64,000 nucleotides of DNA from Polytrichum commune (Eukaryota > Streptophyta > Polytrichopsida > Polytrichales > Polytrichaceae). The position numbers were made by a program, and so were the translations under genes. Below are positions 1-11,564 of this stretch, piece after piece. Within the stretch, counting starts at the first letter, position 1; each line of letters starts with the position of its first letter. The notes under the pieces were generated by a model that was not told the DNA's origin, did no database searches, and saw only the letters and a program-made list of their open reading frames with translations. Location of the stretch: the NCBI GenBank assembly GCA_950295325.1, contig OX485808.1:15398527-15462526 (forward strand), written 5' to 3'.

Positions 1-26
1 AGCAAAGAGGGAGAGAGGGAGAGAGA

Positions 27-392
27 GGTGAGGATAGGGTGGGAGGATTAGCACCTCCAATCACAACCCCTTAACCTTCACCTTCAAAGTAGGGACTAAT
101 CCCCTTCCACCAAGCTTCCTTCTTCCTAAACTACCAAGGTGGATCCAAAAGTGGGCATTTAACCCGCTGAGCTCACCTTGCCTCACCTTACCCTTTACTC
201 ACATAATCAAGGCATCCTCTTATTGAAATCAACCCTTGAAATAACTACACAACACATTCTAATGCCTAAACTTAAATCCAAACCACACTTCACTCTTTTT
301 ATGTTTTGTGAATAATCATAACACATCCAAGTCAAACTAAAATTGGTTTCGAAGAGTTAATCACCACATGTGGGCACCATTTTGGGCTCACA
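27..392. repeat. Diverged dispersed repeat, copy A
   Basis: An AG-rich leader is followed by C/A-rich sequence, a stretch resembling 'cttaaatccaaaccacactt', then 'actctttttat', and it ends near 'ttttgggctca'. The same order of motifs is found, diverged, at about 26850-27230, so this is one member of a dispersed family. No terminal repeats or coding domain can be seen. It could be part of an LTR or an untranslated region of a retroelement, but that is a guess. The window starts inside or next to it, so the left limit is unknown. Confidence 0.5.
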
Positions 393-601
393 GGTGGCCA
401 CTGGTACAGCGTGGCCGGCGCCACGGTGGAGAACGCGACAGGCTGGCAGGGAGAGATGACAGCGTGGATGCTGGGAGCACCGGGATCACAAGCAGAACCG
501 GGCGGGCTGCGCTGTGTAGGTTTCGAGGACTGACACGGGTTTGCTGCGCCTCGGAGTTCGGGCTAAAATTAAGACATTTGGGTTTCCTAATGTTAGGGGC
601 C

Positions 602-708
602 CCAATGCATAGAGCATCAAGCATTCACTAGCCTTAAATATGCAAGCCTGCAACTTCAGATCATTGGGATCCGCATCCTTGTCCACCACATCAAATGTGA
701 TCAAGATG
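602..708 (-). repeat. Dispersed repeat with a conserved open frame, copy 1
   Basis: Read on the minus strand, this segment matches 14380-14488 closely. Both copies keep one reading frame open, giving ITFDVVDKDADPNDLKLQ followed by ACIFKAS(E/K)CLMLYA. This suggests a fragment of a coding exon carried in a transposable element or a captured gene piece. The protein family is not recognised. Sequence around 3545-3625 matches the part of the family just upstream of this segment. Confidence 0.55.
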
Positions 709-713
709 GGCAA

Positions 714-860
714 GGAGTAAATTTGAAGGGCTATTACCCTTATTTTGGGGTCCAGCCCTTCATTTTCCCTTCAAAATATTTTGCAACCCTTCAAAAATGA
801 AGGGTTAATTTTCTATAAACCGTTCAAAATGATCAGCAAAAAAAAAGTAACCCTTCCCTA
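714..860. repeat. 'acccttc'-rich inverted/dispersed repeat
   Basis: The motif acccttcaaa and its complement tgaagggt recur here several times in both orientations. A related stretch lies at about 3470-3560. In both places it abuts the repeat that carries the ITFDVVDKD frame (or its upstream part), so it may be a terminal or inserted portion of the same element family. It is non-coding as far as can be seen. Confidence 0.45.
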
Positions 861-876
861 ATAATACTTTGAGAAA

Positions 877-1450
877 AATGAGATCACTTGCTCATCTCAC
901 ATCTGTCACCCCTCAGTCTGACAAGATTGCAGTAGAAACTGAGAGTCAGAGAGAGTATGGCCTCACAGAGACAGGTGGAGACTCGAGAGAGTCCGGACTC
1001 TGGATCCTAAAGTCACGGAAAAAAAAAGGCCAACAAAATGAGATCGCTTGCAGCCTTGCACCTCTCTCTCACCCAATTCTGCAAAAATCAAGTTGGATGC
1101 ATAGGAGTCTTAGCGTAAGCAAGTTATAGATTTGACACTCAAGAGTCACAAAGTGGTGCTTCATTGTCAAACATAAAAACTTGGAATCTGGAGATGACTT
1201 TCAATACTTACGAGTGCAAAGGTAAAATGAGATCGCTTGCACCTGTCTCTCACCCAATTATGCAAAAATCAAAGTTGGGTTCATAGGAGCCTCGCTGCCT
1301 CAACTAACTTGCAAGCTAAAGATTCGACATTCAAGAGTCACAAAAGTATGCTTCCTTGTAAATCAGACAAACTTGGGATCTGGAGATGACTGACTTTAGT
1401 ACATTCGGGTGCAAAGATAACAATGAGATCGCGTGCATCTCTCAAAGTCT
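877..1450. repeat. Tandem repeat, ~190-bp period, about three units
   Basis: The unit head 'atgagatcgcttgc' occurs at 1038 and 1227 and, as atgagatcgcgtgc, at 1423. A more diverged head (atgagatcacttgc) lies at about 878. Each unit continues with tctctcacccaatt, gcaaaaatcaa, ttcgacattcaagagtcac-like and atctggagatgac segments. The third unit is cut off just before the palindromic element at 1488. Open frames here are short and not shared between units, so it is treated as non-coding. Confidence 0.7.
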
Positions 1451-1487
1451 CAGAACTAGAGCTGGATCTCGACGAAGAAATTAGATA

Positions 1488-2770
1488 GGGGGGACGTTAA
1501 GTACCCCCCCACGAACTAATAGGGATTCCATATTCGGGCGGGGGCAGCCCTCCCACGAAATTTCTGGCCCCGCCCGGATTTTTTCCAAACCCGCCCGAAA
1601 ATAGCTGCCCGCCCCGCCCGAAAACGAAAAAAACATTGCTCTTCCATTCTTGAAGGCCGCTTGACTACAAATCCCATATTGAGTGCACTTCACCTTCAAG
1701 GTCTCAAATCCAATATATATGTGCACTTCCACCTAGTAAACAAGGCATTAAATGGGATTTCATTCCGGAAGTGAAACCATCAACCAAGAATGTAATTAAC
1801 TTGGAAGTCAAAAAATTAGAAAATCCTCATCAACATTGAGGTTATAATTTTTATGACTTACCATTTGAAATTGTCTTCGTCATTCTTAAATGACACTTAA
1901 ATTTAGTGTGCTGATGTGGTATGTATATTTTATAATATTTTAGATAATTCTGGCTACTTTCAAGAATATTCATACACACTTATTTATAATATATACTTAA
2001 TGGAAATAATTAATCAATTATTTTAATTACCGGAATTAATTGGAGTTAATTCCATTTATTAAATTTTAGGATTAATTAGGCTTACTGGATATAAAAATTG
2101 AGTATTGTAATTACTGAAATTGATTGGACTTAATTGGAGTTAATTCCAGTAATTAAATTTTAGGATTAATTAGTCTTACTTAATTTGGAAAGAATACTTT
2201 CTGATTTATTTGGGATGAATTATGATTAATCAGAATTAATTAGACACAATTACATTAAATCACACTTAATTAGAATAAGTGCGTATGAATATTCTTGAAA
2301 GTAGCCAGAATTATCTAAAATATTATAAAATATACATACCACATCAGCACACTAAATTTAAGTGTCATTTAAGAATGACGAAGACAATTTCAAATGGTAA
2401 GTCATAAAAATTATAACCTCAATGTTGATGAGGATTTTCTAATTTTTTGACTTCCAAGTTAATTACATTCTTGATTGATGGTTTCACTTCCGGAATGAAA
2501 TCCCATTTAATGCCTTATTTACTAGGTGGAAGTGCACATATATATTGGATTTGAGACCTTGAAGGTGAAGTGCACTCAATATGGGATTTGTAGTCAAGCA
2601 GCCTTCAAGAATGGAAGAGCAATGTTTTTTTCGTTTTCGGGCGGGGCGGGCAGCTATTTTCGGGCGGGTTTGGAAAAAATCCGGGCGGGGCCAGAAATTT
2701 CGTGGGAGGGCTGCCCCCGCCCGAATATGGAATCCCTATTAGTTCGTGGGGGGGTACTTAACGTCCCCCC
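1488..2770. mobile_element. Palindromic TIR element with ~490-bp arms
   Basis: The left arm (1488-1977) and right arm (2283-2770) are near-identical inverted copies and enclose an AT-rich core of about 305 bp. The termini are GGGGGGACGTTAAGTA and its complement. TTAGATA lies directly outside both ends (1481-1487 and 2771-2777), giving a 7-bp duplication, or 8 bp if one terminal G belongs to it. The core has an internal repeat of an 'ttggagttaattcca'-type segment at about 2031-2090 and 2117-2180. Each arm holds the same 82-83 codon open frame on opposite strands, which is a by-product of the inverted repeat. No transposase is present, so it is non-autonomous. High arm identity indicates recent insertion or arm conversion. 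The superfamily is uncertain: hAT or Mutator-like are possible from the duplication length, but the terminal G6 is not typical of either. Confidence 0.85.
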
Positions 2771-2777
2771 TTAGATA

Positions 2778-3465
2778 GTAGGTTTAGATCTGACAGACAG
2801 ACAGCCGACTTGTGAAGAGTGCACTTCCTTCATTCCTTAATCCTGCCAGTTGTTGGAGGTGCTCATCGAGGGCTTGGGTCTGCATGGGTTCGACCCAGTG
2901 TGTGATTTAGGGTGGATTTCTTCATTATTCCGATTATCAGTGCAAAATTGCACTAAGAATCGATTTGGTGGCATGAGAATTCGAGAATGGGTGTAGTGTG
3001 AGCAGCTCAAATTCCTGGGTGTGTGCATAACCGGATCTTGTGCCTATGTCTCAAAATCAGTGTAGGGCTCAAAGTGAAAATGGTAAACAGAAACCTTTGC
3101 TTGGTGTACAAAAATCTGAACTCGTTAATGGGTGCAGGTGTTAGCTAAAGAAATAAAGTCTCTTCGAGCTTCACAGATGGAAGAATACGAAAACCCTTAA
3201 ACCCTAAACCCTAAACCTTATGAACGCTGTGGGGGGATCCTTATCATGGCAAGCTAGCTTTCTCTGTCTGTAAATTATGACATGTCACATATGTATGTTG
3301 AGATGTCATTACCATTTCAATATACTCAAACATCAATGTTTCATTAATGAAATAGTTCTATCTTTTCACCATGTGTGTTCTTTGGTCTCACTTATATTAT
3401 AGTTTTCAACATCGCTTAAATGATAAACATGATAATGTGCACTTTCAACAAAAACTTCAATACAT
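2778..3465. other. Intergenic, no gene recognised; short telomere-like tract
   Basis: No coding feature is supported. A short tract at about 3196-3220 carries the plant telomere-type unit (CCCTAAA), about three imperfect copies. The rest looks like unique AT-rich sequence. Confidence 0.5.
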
Positions 3466-3469
3466 ACAT

Positions 3470-3625
3470 GAAGGGCAATTTTTGAGGTAACCCTTCATTT
3501 TGAAAGGGAAAATTTTGAGTTACCCTTCCCTATGAAATACAAGCAACCCTTCAAATTTATGCCCTGAAGATGGGAACCTTCGTTGCTAGCTGCATGGGAA
3601 TGCCACTATCAAGCTCAATAACCAA
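3470..3625. repeat. 'acccttc' repeat joined to the repeat's empty-site copy
   Basis: About 3470-3560 resembles 714-860. The following stretch, to about 3625, reads in reverse complement as ggttattgagcttgatagtg, then a gcattccc/gcagc/agcaac series. It matches sequence on both sides of the TA-flanked element at 13272-14342, so it shows that locus without the insertion. Confidence 0.6.
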
Positions 3626-4572
3626 TATCCCATTTAAGGTCTGAATGAGGGCCCTGGGTTAGATCACATTTGTCCAGGGTTGAGCCCCGCCCCGGGCATG
3701 CCTCCTTCGCTGCCCTGATGAAGCTTGCTCCGTCCGACTTTGAATAAAAAAATTGCCCTTGCGGTTTTGAAGGTCGCTTGTTCATATAACCCATATTGAG
3801 TGCACTTCATCTTCAAGGTCCAAAATCCAATATATATGTTCACTTCCATTGAGTAAATAAGCAATTGATTGGGATTTCATTTTCGAAGGGAAATTGTCGA
3901 CAAAGCTTGTAATTAACTTGGAAGTCAAAAATATTATAAAACCCTCATGAGCACTGAGGTTATAATTTTTGTGACTTACCATTGAAAGGGTCTTTGTCAT
4001 TCTAATTAAGTGTGATTAAATGTAATTAAGTCTAGTTAATCCTAATGAATCTTAATTTCACCCAATGAAATCAGAAAGTATGCTTACCAAATTAATTAAG
4101 CCTAATTAATTTGAAAATGCACTTATTGGGATTAATCATGATTTGATTCAGATATGAGGAATGATGTGCTTAATTACACTTGTTTAGAATGATAAAGAGA
4201 CTTTTAGTGATTAGTCACAAAAAATATAACCTTAGTGCTTATGGGGGTTTTGTAATATTTTTTACTTCCAAGTTAACATGCAACACTAATGGTTTCACTT
4301 CGAAAATGAAATCCCAATCAATTGCTTATTTATCTAATGGAATTGAACATATATCTTTATATATATATATACATATATATATATAAATTTGAACCTTGAA
4401 GATGAAGTGCACTCAATATTGGTTATATGGACAAGCGGCCTTCAAAAACGCAAGGGCAGTTAATTTTTTTGAAGTCGGGTGGAGCGGGCAGGGAGCATGG
4501 GCTTCATCCGGGTAGTGAAGGAGGCATGCCCGGGGTGGGGCCCAGCATTGGACAGATGTGATCCAACCCCAA
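3626..4572. mobile_element. Degenerate inverted-repeat element related to 1488-2770
   Basis: The left arm (about 3656-4010) and right arm (about 4180-4569) are diverged inverted copies. Shared blocks include ctt-gaagatgaagtgcactca and tgaaatcccaatcaattg-like segments. The ends read GGGTTAGATCACATTTGTCC on the left and, in complement on the right, GGGTTGGATCACATCTGTCC. The arms share the 'agtgcactcaatat' and 'cggccttcaa' blocks with the palindrome at 1488-2770 but have a different GC-rich terminus. No transposase is seen. A TA-rich microsatellite at about 4358-4385 expands the right arm. Confidence 0.7.
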
Positions 4573-4808
4573 CTAAACGAAGAGCACGTTTTTGGCAGGA
4601 AATATTCTAAGGCACTCAGAGACCCTGCAAAATGGAGTAGGCTCTTACGTCCTCCATTTAAAAGTACAAAAGACGTTCCTACAAAGATGTTCCCATTCAT
4701 GTAAAGTGTTCTATGCAATCTAGCATCCTCTCAAGATTTGTCTAGGAAGGAAAACATTTGGAAGAAGGCCTACATGTGGATTCCTACTTGGTGGGCTTCT
4801 TTGGGCAA

Positions 4809-5110
4809 CTACACTAAATATGCTATTTAGTGTCATATGGCATTTTAATGCCACTATGGTAACTTTCCATATCTGTGAATTTTTTTTTCATCAAATATGA
4901 TGTCACTATGGTAACTTTTCATAACATTTGTGTGGGATTTTGAAGGTTTCAAAGGAAGGAACTCTATTGAGAACTTAGCGAACCCTTTGGAACCTTCAAA
5001 ATCCCACACAAATGCTTTCATACGATGAGATGAATAATCAACCCCTTCATCTTGCAAACATTGATTTCCCATCCGCAAGATTTTCATCCATCGGAATTTT
5101 TTTCAGGATG
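4809..5110. repeat. MITE-like fragment with internal hairpin
   Basis: It begins with CTACACTAAATATGC and atttagtgtca, the end motif of the family also seen at 57120-57505 and 59265-59640, and includes the ccactatggtaac block of that family. Inside, about 4924-4955 and 4981-5015 form an inverted repeat around 'tttgtgtgggattttgaagg'. A right terminus was not found. Confidence 0.45.
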
Positions 5111-5114
5111 CCCA

Positions 5115-7055
5115 AGCAGTTTCGTAGACCGTAGGATGGGACTATGTGAATGGATGGCTTGGATGTGGTTTACCCACGACCACACACCCTCCATTCACAA
5201 CGCCTCAGTGACATGGATAACCGAGTGGCTAAGGTTCAACCCTAAATCGTAAATCAAGCGATTCATTGTACATATCCTATAAATTAATGTAGCCAACAAC
5301 AATGATATTATAGTCTCTGTGAAACACGTCATGGGCCTAGTACAGAGAAAAGTTACACATTGTGTGTCCACAGTAATGAGTTTTCCATAGATAGAAACTC
5401 TGGTCCCTTTTAAGAGGCCGGCGTGAATAAAGTGTCCGTTCGTAATGCCAATGACCCGATGCCCACCGGACAAGGGGACATTGGGACAATACTACTCTCC
5501 CCTTTCGAGGATGGACACTATAGTGACACACGATACTAGTAATGAGTTTTCCACAATATAAGTGTGAGCAGTAAGTATAGCATTTGGTGTATTACGGTGT
5601 TTCATAACATAGTGGTAACACCTCTAGGGTCACATTATATGAAAAAAATTAGGTGTATTATGACTCACTTAGCCTATATTTGGGTAATGAATGAGTTACA
5701 AGGTTGGGTTGGCCAGTCTTTGGATACATTCTTGTATTCAAATCTTCTCACTGCAAGCTTGAATTCGACAAAATGGTGCCTTCTATTAAAATAGAGAAAG
5801 CACAACATTTTAATCATGTCATACTTTGATATTCTTCGAATTAAGGTCATGACAATAAAAGGTGACATATATAGTTGGAGACAAAACCATAACGCTAGTC
5901 GATTACTATTCATCAAGAAAACTAGAATTTTGAGGCTTGAGGGGGTCAATGGGGTATTGTGCAAGAGTATGATTTTCTAGAGCTTTATTTTCAACAAAAT
6001 ATAGGATTAGGGTTACCATATTTTCATTAATGTATGTATGACTGTATTTTGATGTGACAAATTTGGGTTGGGTATTGACAATATGCATGATTGGGGGTTT
6101 GTTTGTGGTTAACCATGCAGGGTAGAATGGCATGCCCAATTTGTGGGCCTAACCTTGTTACTCGTCACACAAAAGAATTCAAGAAAATAATGTATCCATC
6201 TTTTGGACAGTTTTTGTCAGAGAAGCACAAATATTGAATGCCAATGTATGCATATAGATTCAACGGGGAGAGGTGTAGGATACCTTCATCAAGGCGTCCA
6301 AGCGGTCATGACATGATACGAGGGTGGAACAATGTACATGTTGGCACCAACTGAAAAAAAGTGGTATGAAAAGATTATCAAAATTCTATACAGTCTCGTT
6401 TTGGAAGGTGGGTATTTATATCTTTTGACTTGAGTTGGTTGTGACATAATTTAGAAAGTAATTTAATCTAGTTCATCAATCATGTAGCAAAACTGAAGGC
6501 TATTGCTTAAGTATGTCCATAACATAATATCCTAATAGCAGTATGTAATCCTAGCACTAATTCCGTCATTGTAGTAGTGTGAAAGGGGGTCATTTGAAAT
6601 GCCTGTCAAAAAGGCATGATTTCTAAGATGTGAAGGAGTGGTCAAAGTTTAGTTTAGGCTATTGTAAAGAACAGTTTAGGGTGAGACTCGTGGCATTCTA
6701 GATGACGAAGAGGGTGCTCTTGAATGCTAGACTCGACTCCTCTCGCCCAACTCATAGCACAACACCCACCATCATCATGGTTTGTTTTTAGGTAGTTGTT
6801 GCCGGCGTAAAGCAACCACCTTCGATTTTTGACGGATTGTGTGTCACCATGGTTTCAATGCCAAAGTAGAGTACCAAAGAAGAAATCCGTAGAGAGAGAG
6901 AGAGAGAGGCCTGAGAAGCATTGCCAAGAGAATTCATGCAAACTCAGTAGGTAGGGGACTAATTTCAAAGATGTTGGAATCCATGCAGGCTCATGGGGCT
7001 TTCCAATTTTATCTGATACGAATGTGGAGGGCAAGTACAAGGAGTAGGCGATGAT
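5115..7055. other. Intergenic, no gene recognised
   Basis: Only short, unconserved open frames on both strands. An AG dinucleotide run lies at about 6893-6907. No domain, RNA gene or clear repeat boundary was seen. Confidence 0.5.
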
Positions 7056-7076
7056 AAGAGCCAGTGATCGGGGCTA

Positions 7077-7524
7077 TGATCGGGGAGAACCGGCAGTTAG
7101 TTACAGATGAACCGGTTGAGTTTGAGAAAGAACTGGTTGAAGTTCAAGACTGCAGGAAAATTACCGATCGTTATAGAGGAATTTATAGAATATACCCCAT
7201 TTTAACGAAGGAAAACCGGAGGATGTCAACATGTAACCCGTTGGACTTGCAAACACTAGGATCTCAACCGGTTATACCCAAAAATCTCCCCGATCACTGG
7301 ATCGGGGAGAATTTTGGGCATAATCAGTTGAGATCCTAGCTATAGTGTTTGCAAGTCTAGTCGGTTACATGTTCACATCCTTCGGTTTTCCTTTATTAAG
7401 TTGGGGTATATTCTATAAATTCCTCTAAAATGATCGGTGATTTTCCTGCAATCTTGAACTTCAACCGGTTATTTCTCAAACTCAACCGGTTCATCTGTAA
7501 CTAACTGCCGGTTCTCCCCGATCA
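7077..7524. mobile_element. Hairpin MITE of the GATCGGGG family, TA flanks
   Basis: Two arms (about 7077-7299 and 7301-7524) are inverted copies with almost no spacer, so the element folds on itself. The termini are TGATCGGGGAGAACCGGCAG and its complement, with TA outside each end (7075-7076 and 7525-7526). The arms carry repeated AACCGGTT palindromes. Related copies are at 14550-15164, 11288-11560, 48689-48885 and 63135-63340. The TA duplication suggests the Tc1/mariner-pogo group; this is inference from the duplication only. Confidence 0.8.
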
Positions 7525-7529
7525 TAGAT

Positions 7530-10500
7530 AAGAGCTCTGGTGGGAATGTTAATTGTCAAAAGGCTGAGGTCTATCCAAGCCAGGTTGACCTGGAAACATT
7601 GACAACACATCAGCTGAGGCAATAAAAGAGCGCAAAAGAAGGTTTGTACTAAGTCAGTCTTTGCAACAACCATAGATGACACCTCCACTACTATTTGGGG
7701 AACCCCCTGGATGATTTGACGTTCAAGTTGCTCTCTATATTCATTTCTTAGTTGCCAGCTCTAAATTCAATCAATGGGCAACTGCATGCAAATTAATTAG
7801 ACCACCTTGCATCTTAGTTTTGGTCATTGTCCATATGTTTCACACCCTTGACCAAAGCTCCAACCCACTGCATGTTTATTTGGCAACTTGCTTCTAGGTT
7901 TTGGCCATTGGAATCGAAGGAGAAGGCTTGCAACCCGAAAAGAGGGGGTGGATGAATTAAGGAAGGACAAATTAAAAATTGGAGTTGAACAAGGGGGAAG
8001 TGTCAAACGGAGAAGATTACAAAGGAAGGAGCAAAGAGGGCTATGATGGCATTGACACATTCACGGAACGCATTTGATTTCCAATGGAGTGCAAAATGCC
8101 GTGTGGAGGTTTGTGATGCACTGCACGTCGCCATAAATTCCAAAGCCCATATAAGACAATGAGCATATGGAGGGAGATTTTGCATTCTTGTGCACCGTTT
8201 TGCTGCAAAAATGTGTTGTTGGTTGTAGCTTGTTGCAAGACACAGAGGTGAGGTGAAGCAATACCCCAACCATATTTTATTGAGTTGTTGTGGGTGAACT
8301 CAAAGAATCCAAGATCCCTCCCAAGGGATTGGGACTCTGGAGAGATAATGTTGATTTTTTGGTTGATGAGATGCTTATTGCTTCCAAATTTTGTCAACAT
8401 GGAAGCCGTATTCTTTAGTCTTATTTGTTGTGGATTCGGACTAGGATTGTGTATTTTTGCACTAGATTATGTTGCCTATCAGTTGCAAGCTTGAGCATTT
8501 GTTTGTATGTGAGAAGAATGTAGGTACACTAGAATTTGTAATCGATGTCGAGGTCCACCTGTTCAATTTGCTCTTCACCAAGACATGCCCTTGGTGTGCA
8601 TTGGTTAAGAGCTCAAACAACACCAAGAGAAATTAAAAATAAAGGAGAGAACATCTTGATATAGAGAGTGCACGTTCAACCATTCGAGAGCTTGGCTTCT
8701 ATAAAAAAGCTTGGTGTACCCAAGTTTCGTCTCTCCTTTCCCATCTATCAATTTTGTTTTCCCAAAGAGGTCTTTGCAAATAGATCTGCAATCTAATGTT
8801 GCTACAACATATGAGTTAAATCAAATCCTAGTTAAGCATTTGGCCTTCGACATGAGATGCAACTGTTGTAATTACATGTGTGGTGTCATTCGATTGAAGT
8901 TGTTGCAATTGAGAGGCTCCCTGGAGGGTCAAAGGTGGTGAAGCCATCATTCACATGCGACCTAGTTCTTGGCGGATTTGTTACCTTGGAAGGTTTGTAG
9001 TTGCGGTTGTAGTTGCCATGACCTCTAAATTCACAAGAAACTCCTCCCTTTCCCAGGTTAGAGTTGTTGTGGTTGGGTCCAACACGGGACACATGAAGAT
9101 TAACTCGAGATATCTTGGGGGCAAGTATCGGACTAGCAATTCCCAGATTTGCAAGTGCAAAAGTAGCCGGTCTCAGTCATCCCTCAATTTTCCTAGTACG
9201 AGCAGTGACATTGAAGGTACTGAGAAGTTTAGCATCAAACATGAATTATCGTCCAAACATGAAGATGATTTGAAGTCTAGCAACTAGTCTTCACTTGAGA
9301 TCACAACTAGTCTTCCAGATCACAAAGACAACAAACTTAGTTGTGAGCCTTGGGTATGTATCATTAGAAAACTTGTCCAAGTGATTAGCCATATAGTACA
9401 TTGCATCCTACCACACTGTTGTCCCTTGCATCCTCTTTTGACATTTTGATGACAAAATTACCTCATATAAAGGTCTTTGGTAGTTCCAAAATTGTAAGGA
9501 GCGTTTTTCATGGTGAGGGGGAGTAGCTTGCAGATCTTGTTTAATGTGGATGTGAATCTCTAGGGATGTACATTTGTGATGGTCAAACATTGAAAGAGGG
9601 AAAACATTGAAAGATCTCTTGAGTCCTTCTAACTCCCCGTATTGATTGGAGCATTCTCACGGCATTGATTGACTTCGAGATCAGAGAGGTTTGTCCAAAG
9701 TTTCCAGACATGAAATGGAATGGGAGCCAAGAGGTTGATGTTTCCTACTGCACATATTCCGTGTGCCTTCTGTGATAGTTGATCCTCTACAAAATGAGGA
9801 GGAATAACGGGGACAACAAGACCTTTGCTAGATAAAACAAGTAAGGCAAGATCTCGTTCATTTTGAGAGGAATGGATATGTTCATAGAGATCATCAAGTG
9901 TAGCATTATGAGCCGCAACCAAGTTCTTGCTCTTGAGTGGATGGAGTTGGACATCCTGGCTGTCAATCAAGGTTGATCAGTGTTCCGCGCAATCTTCGTG
10001 GGACTTGGAAATTCGCAAAGCAATTTTGAGGAGGTGTGTATGCTTCAAGGCATCTTCATACTGCTTGGAGACTGTATTAGAGAAACGAGCTTACCATGTG
10101 CTTCAGTCAAATGCTCCAATCCTTTTGCAGTGACATGCATTGAAGTGCACATGATTTAGTCCATTAACCCAACTTTAGTGTTGCAAGAAGAAGTGGGGTT
10201 CGCCCACCATCTTCATCGCGGTCCTGGAGGGCAGCGATATCTTTCATCTACACGACATTGTGAATCTCCAGAGCTTTGATAGATGCGATTGCGGCTTGCA
10301 CGACATGGGATGGTGGAAGTAAAGGGTTACTGTACCCTAACTCCACAAGCTATGGTGCTCAAGAAATATGATTCATTGTTGTCTGATGGCACTCAACAAA
10401 ATATTGAGATGATGAGAAAAACATAGAATTAAATAGCTTCGGTTAAACTATAGACTGGGAGGGGGGGGAGGGGGGAGGGAGATCACCACCGTATTTTAGA

Positions 10501-11285
10501 AACTGTGTGAGAACAAATATAGGGTTCATTTTAAAGTTGTGACCTACAAATTATAAAACCTATACTTCTAACCAAGTACAAGTTATAAATTGAACTCCGT
10601 GGTATAAATAAATTAGGGTGTTTACAAATTGATCGTGTTACAAAACTAACATACCATAGGGTTTAGTAGGGTGGGGAATTAGAATAATGGGCTCATCTCC
10701 ACCCCATCTCTCTCATGTGTTGTTCGGCTAACAAGGGTGTGAGAGCTCATAGGGGTGTGCAAGATTTGAGTGTGGCATGGTGGTGTGTTTATATTATCAG
10801 TATGCAAGTGGTGTGGTGGCATGGTTAGGCTATGAGTACCTCTCTCTTTTTCCTTTGAAATGCTTGAAAGATTGCTTATGGATTGTATGAATTTAGGGTT
10901 TAGGAACTTGTTGTGTGAGGAGGATGTGTAGCTCCTGGATCTATACTCTTGGATGTGTAGTGCCAATTACAGTTGTAACTCTTGGATTTATTCTCCGTGA
11001 TTTAGTACATGTGTAGCTCCATGATCTACTCATGTTTTCCTTGTGATTTAGACTAAGTGGTGTGAAGTAAGTTCCCATTCCATCTCATCCGGAAGGAAGG
11101 AAAAAACTTCTTCACTGTTGGAGAAACAATTTGTACTTGATGAGCATCATGCCGTACTCTCTGTAGCAGTTTGCATTTGATATATAGCATTGATGTTTGG
11201 AGTTTTTGGTTTGGATTTTCTTTCTATTTTGGACATGTCTCAAAGCTTTCTATAGTCTAGTTCAATGATTAAGTTTTCGTAAAAT
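7530..11285. other. Intergenic, no gene recognised
   Basis: The stretch has several open frames of 60-119 codons on both strands, for example 8041-8400 and 9629-9970 on the minus strand. None shows a motif I can name, a second exon or a sensible gene structure. A G-run (about 10450-10475) is present. The 9629-9970 frame (113 codons) is the least random-looking, but it is not recognised. Confidence 0.45.
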
Positions 11286-11287
11286 CC

Positions 11288-11560
11288 GATCACTGTCCCA
11301 AGAGATTTGTGGGCATAATCAATCAATATCCTAGTGTTTCCAAGTCCAACCACTTATTTCTCAGTCTCAACGCTCCAAGGTCGTACTTCCCAAACATCAA
11401 CGCTACCAAATGCAAGATACCAAATGGTATTTATGTTATTTTGCAAGATTGGTCAATTTCCAAAAAAAGTTTTCAAATCGGTTACCTCAACTAGTTATTT
11501 CTCAAACTCAGTTGGTTCATTTGTAACTAGCGGTCAATTCTCCCCTTTCATTGGAGCCAA
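11288..11560. repeat. Diverged copy of the GATCGGGG hairpin family
   Basis: It contains gatcactgtccc, a tgggcataatca block, cctagtgtttccaag, ctcaactagttatttctcaa and ttcatttgtaactag in the same order as the right arm of 7077-7524. It has many substitutions and an unrelated insertion of about 80 bp in the middle. It is an old, immobile relic. Confidence 0.6.
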
Positions 11561-11564
11561 TCAT

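Noticed and set aside
1481-2774. Two identical 82-83 codon ORFs (1481-1732 -, 2526-2774 +)
   Set aside because: They are the same TIR sequence read on opposite strands; the frame runs into the terminus and has no recognisable domain.
3190-3222. Telomere-type CCCTAAA units, also at 56481-56501
   Set aside because: Only about two to three imperfect units each; too short to indicate a telomere or a fusion point.
5212-5252. tRNA-like words: ccgagtggctaagg (box-A-like) next to ggttcaaccct (box-B-like)
   Set aside because: The two boxes are adjacent with no room for an anticodon arm, and no acceptor stem pairs. Chance or a remote SINE relic at best.
8041-8400. 119-codon minus-strand frame
   Set aside because: Overlaps two other frames of similar length, has no recognisable motif, and shows no start context or exon partner.
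9629-9970. 113-codon minus-strand frame with a reasonably protein-like composition
   Set aside because: No motif or second exon could be found and the surrounding region is repeat-like. It cannot be named or supported as a gene without a search.
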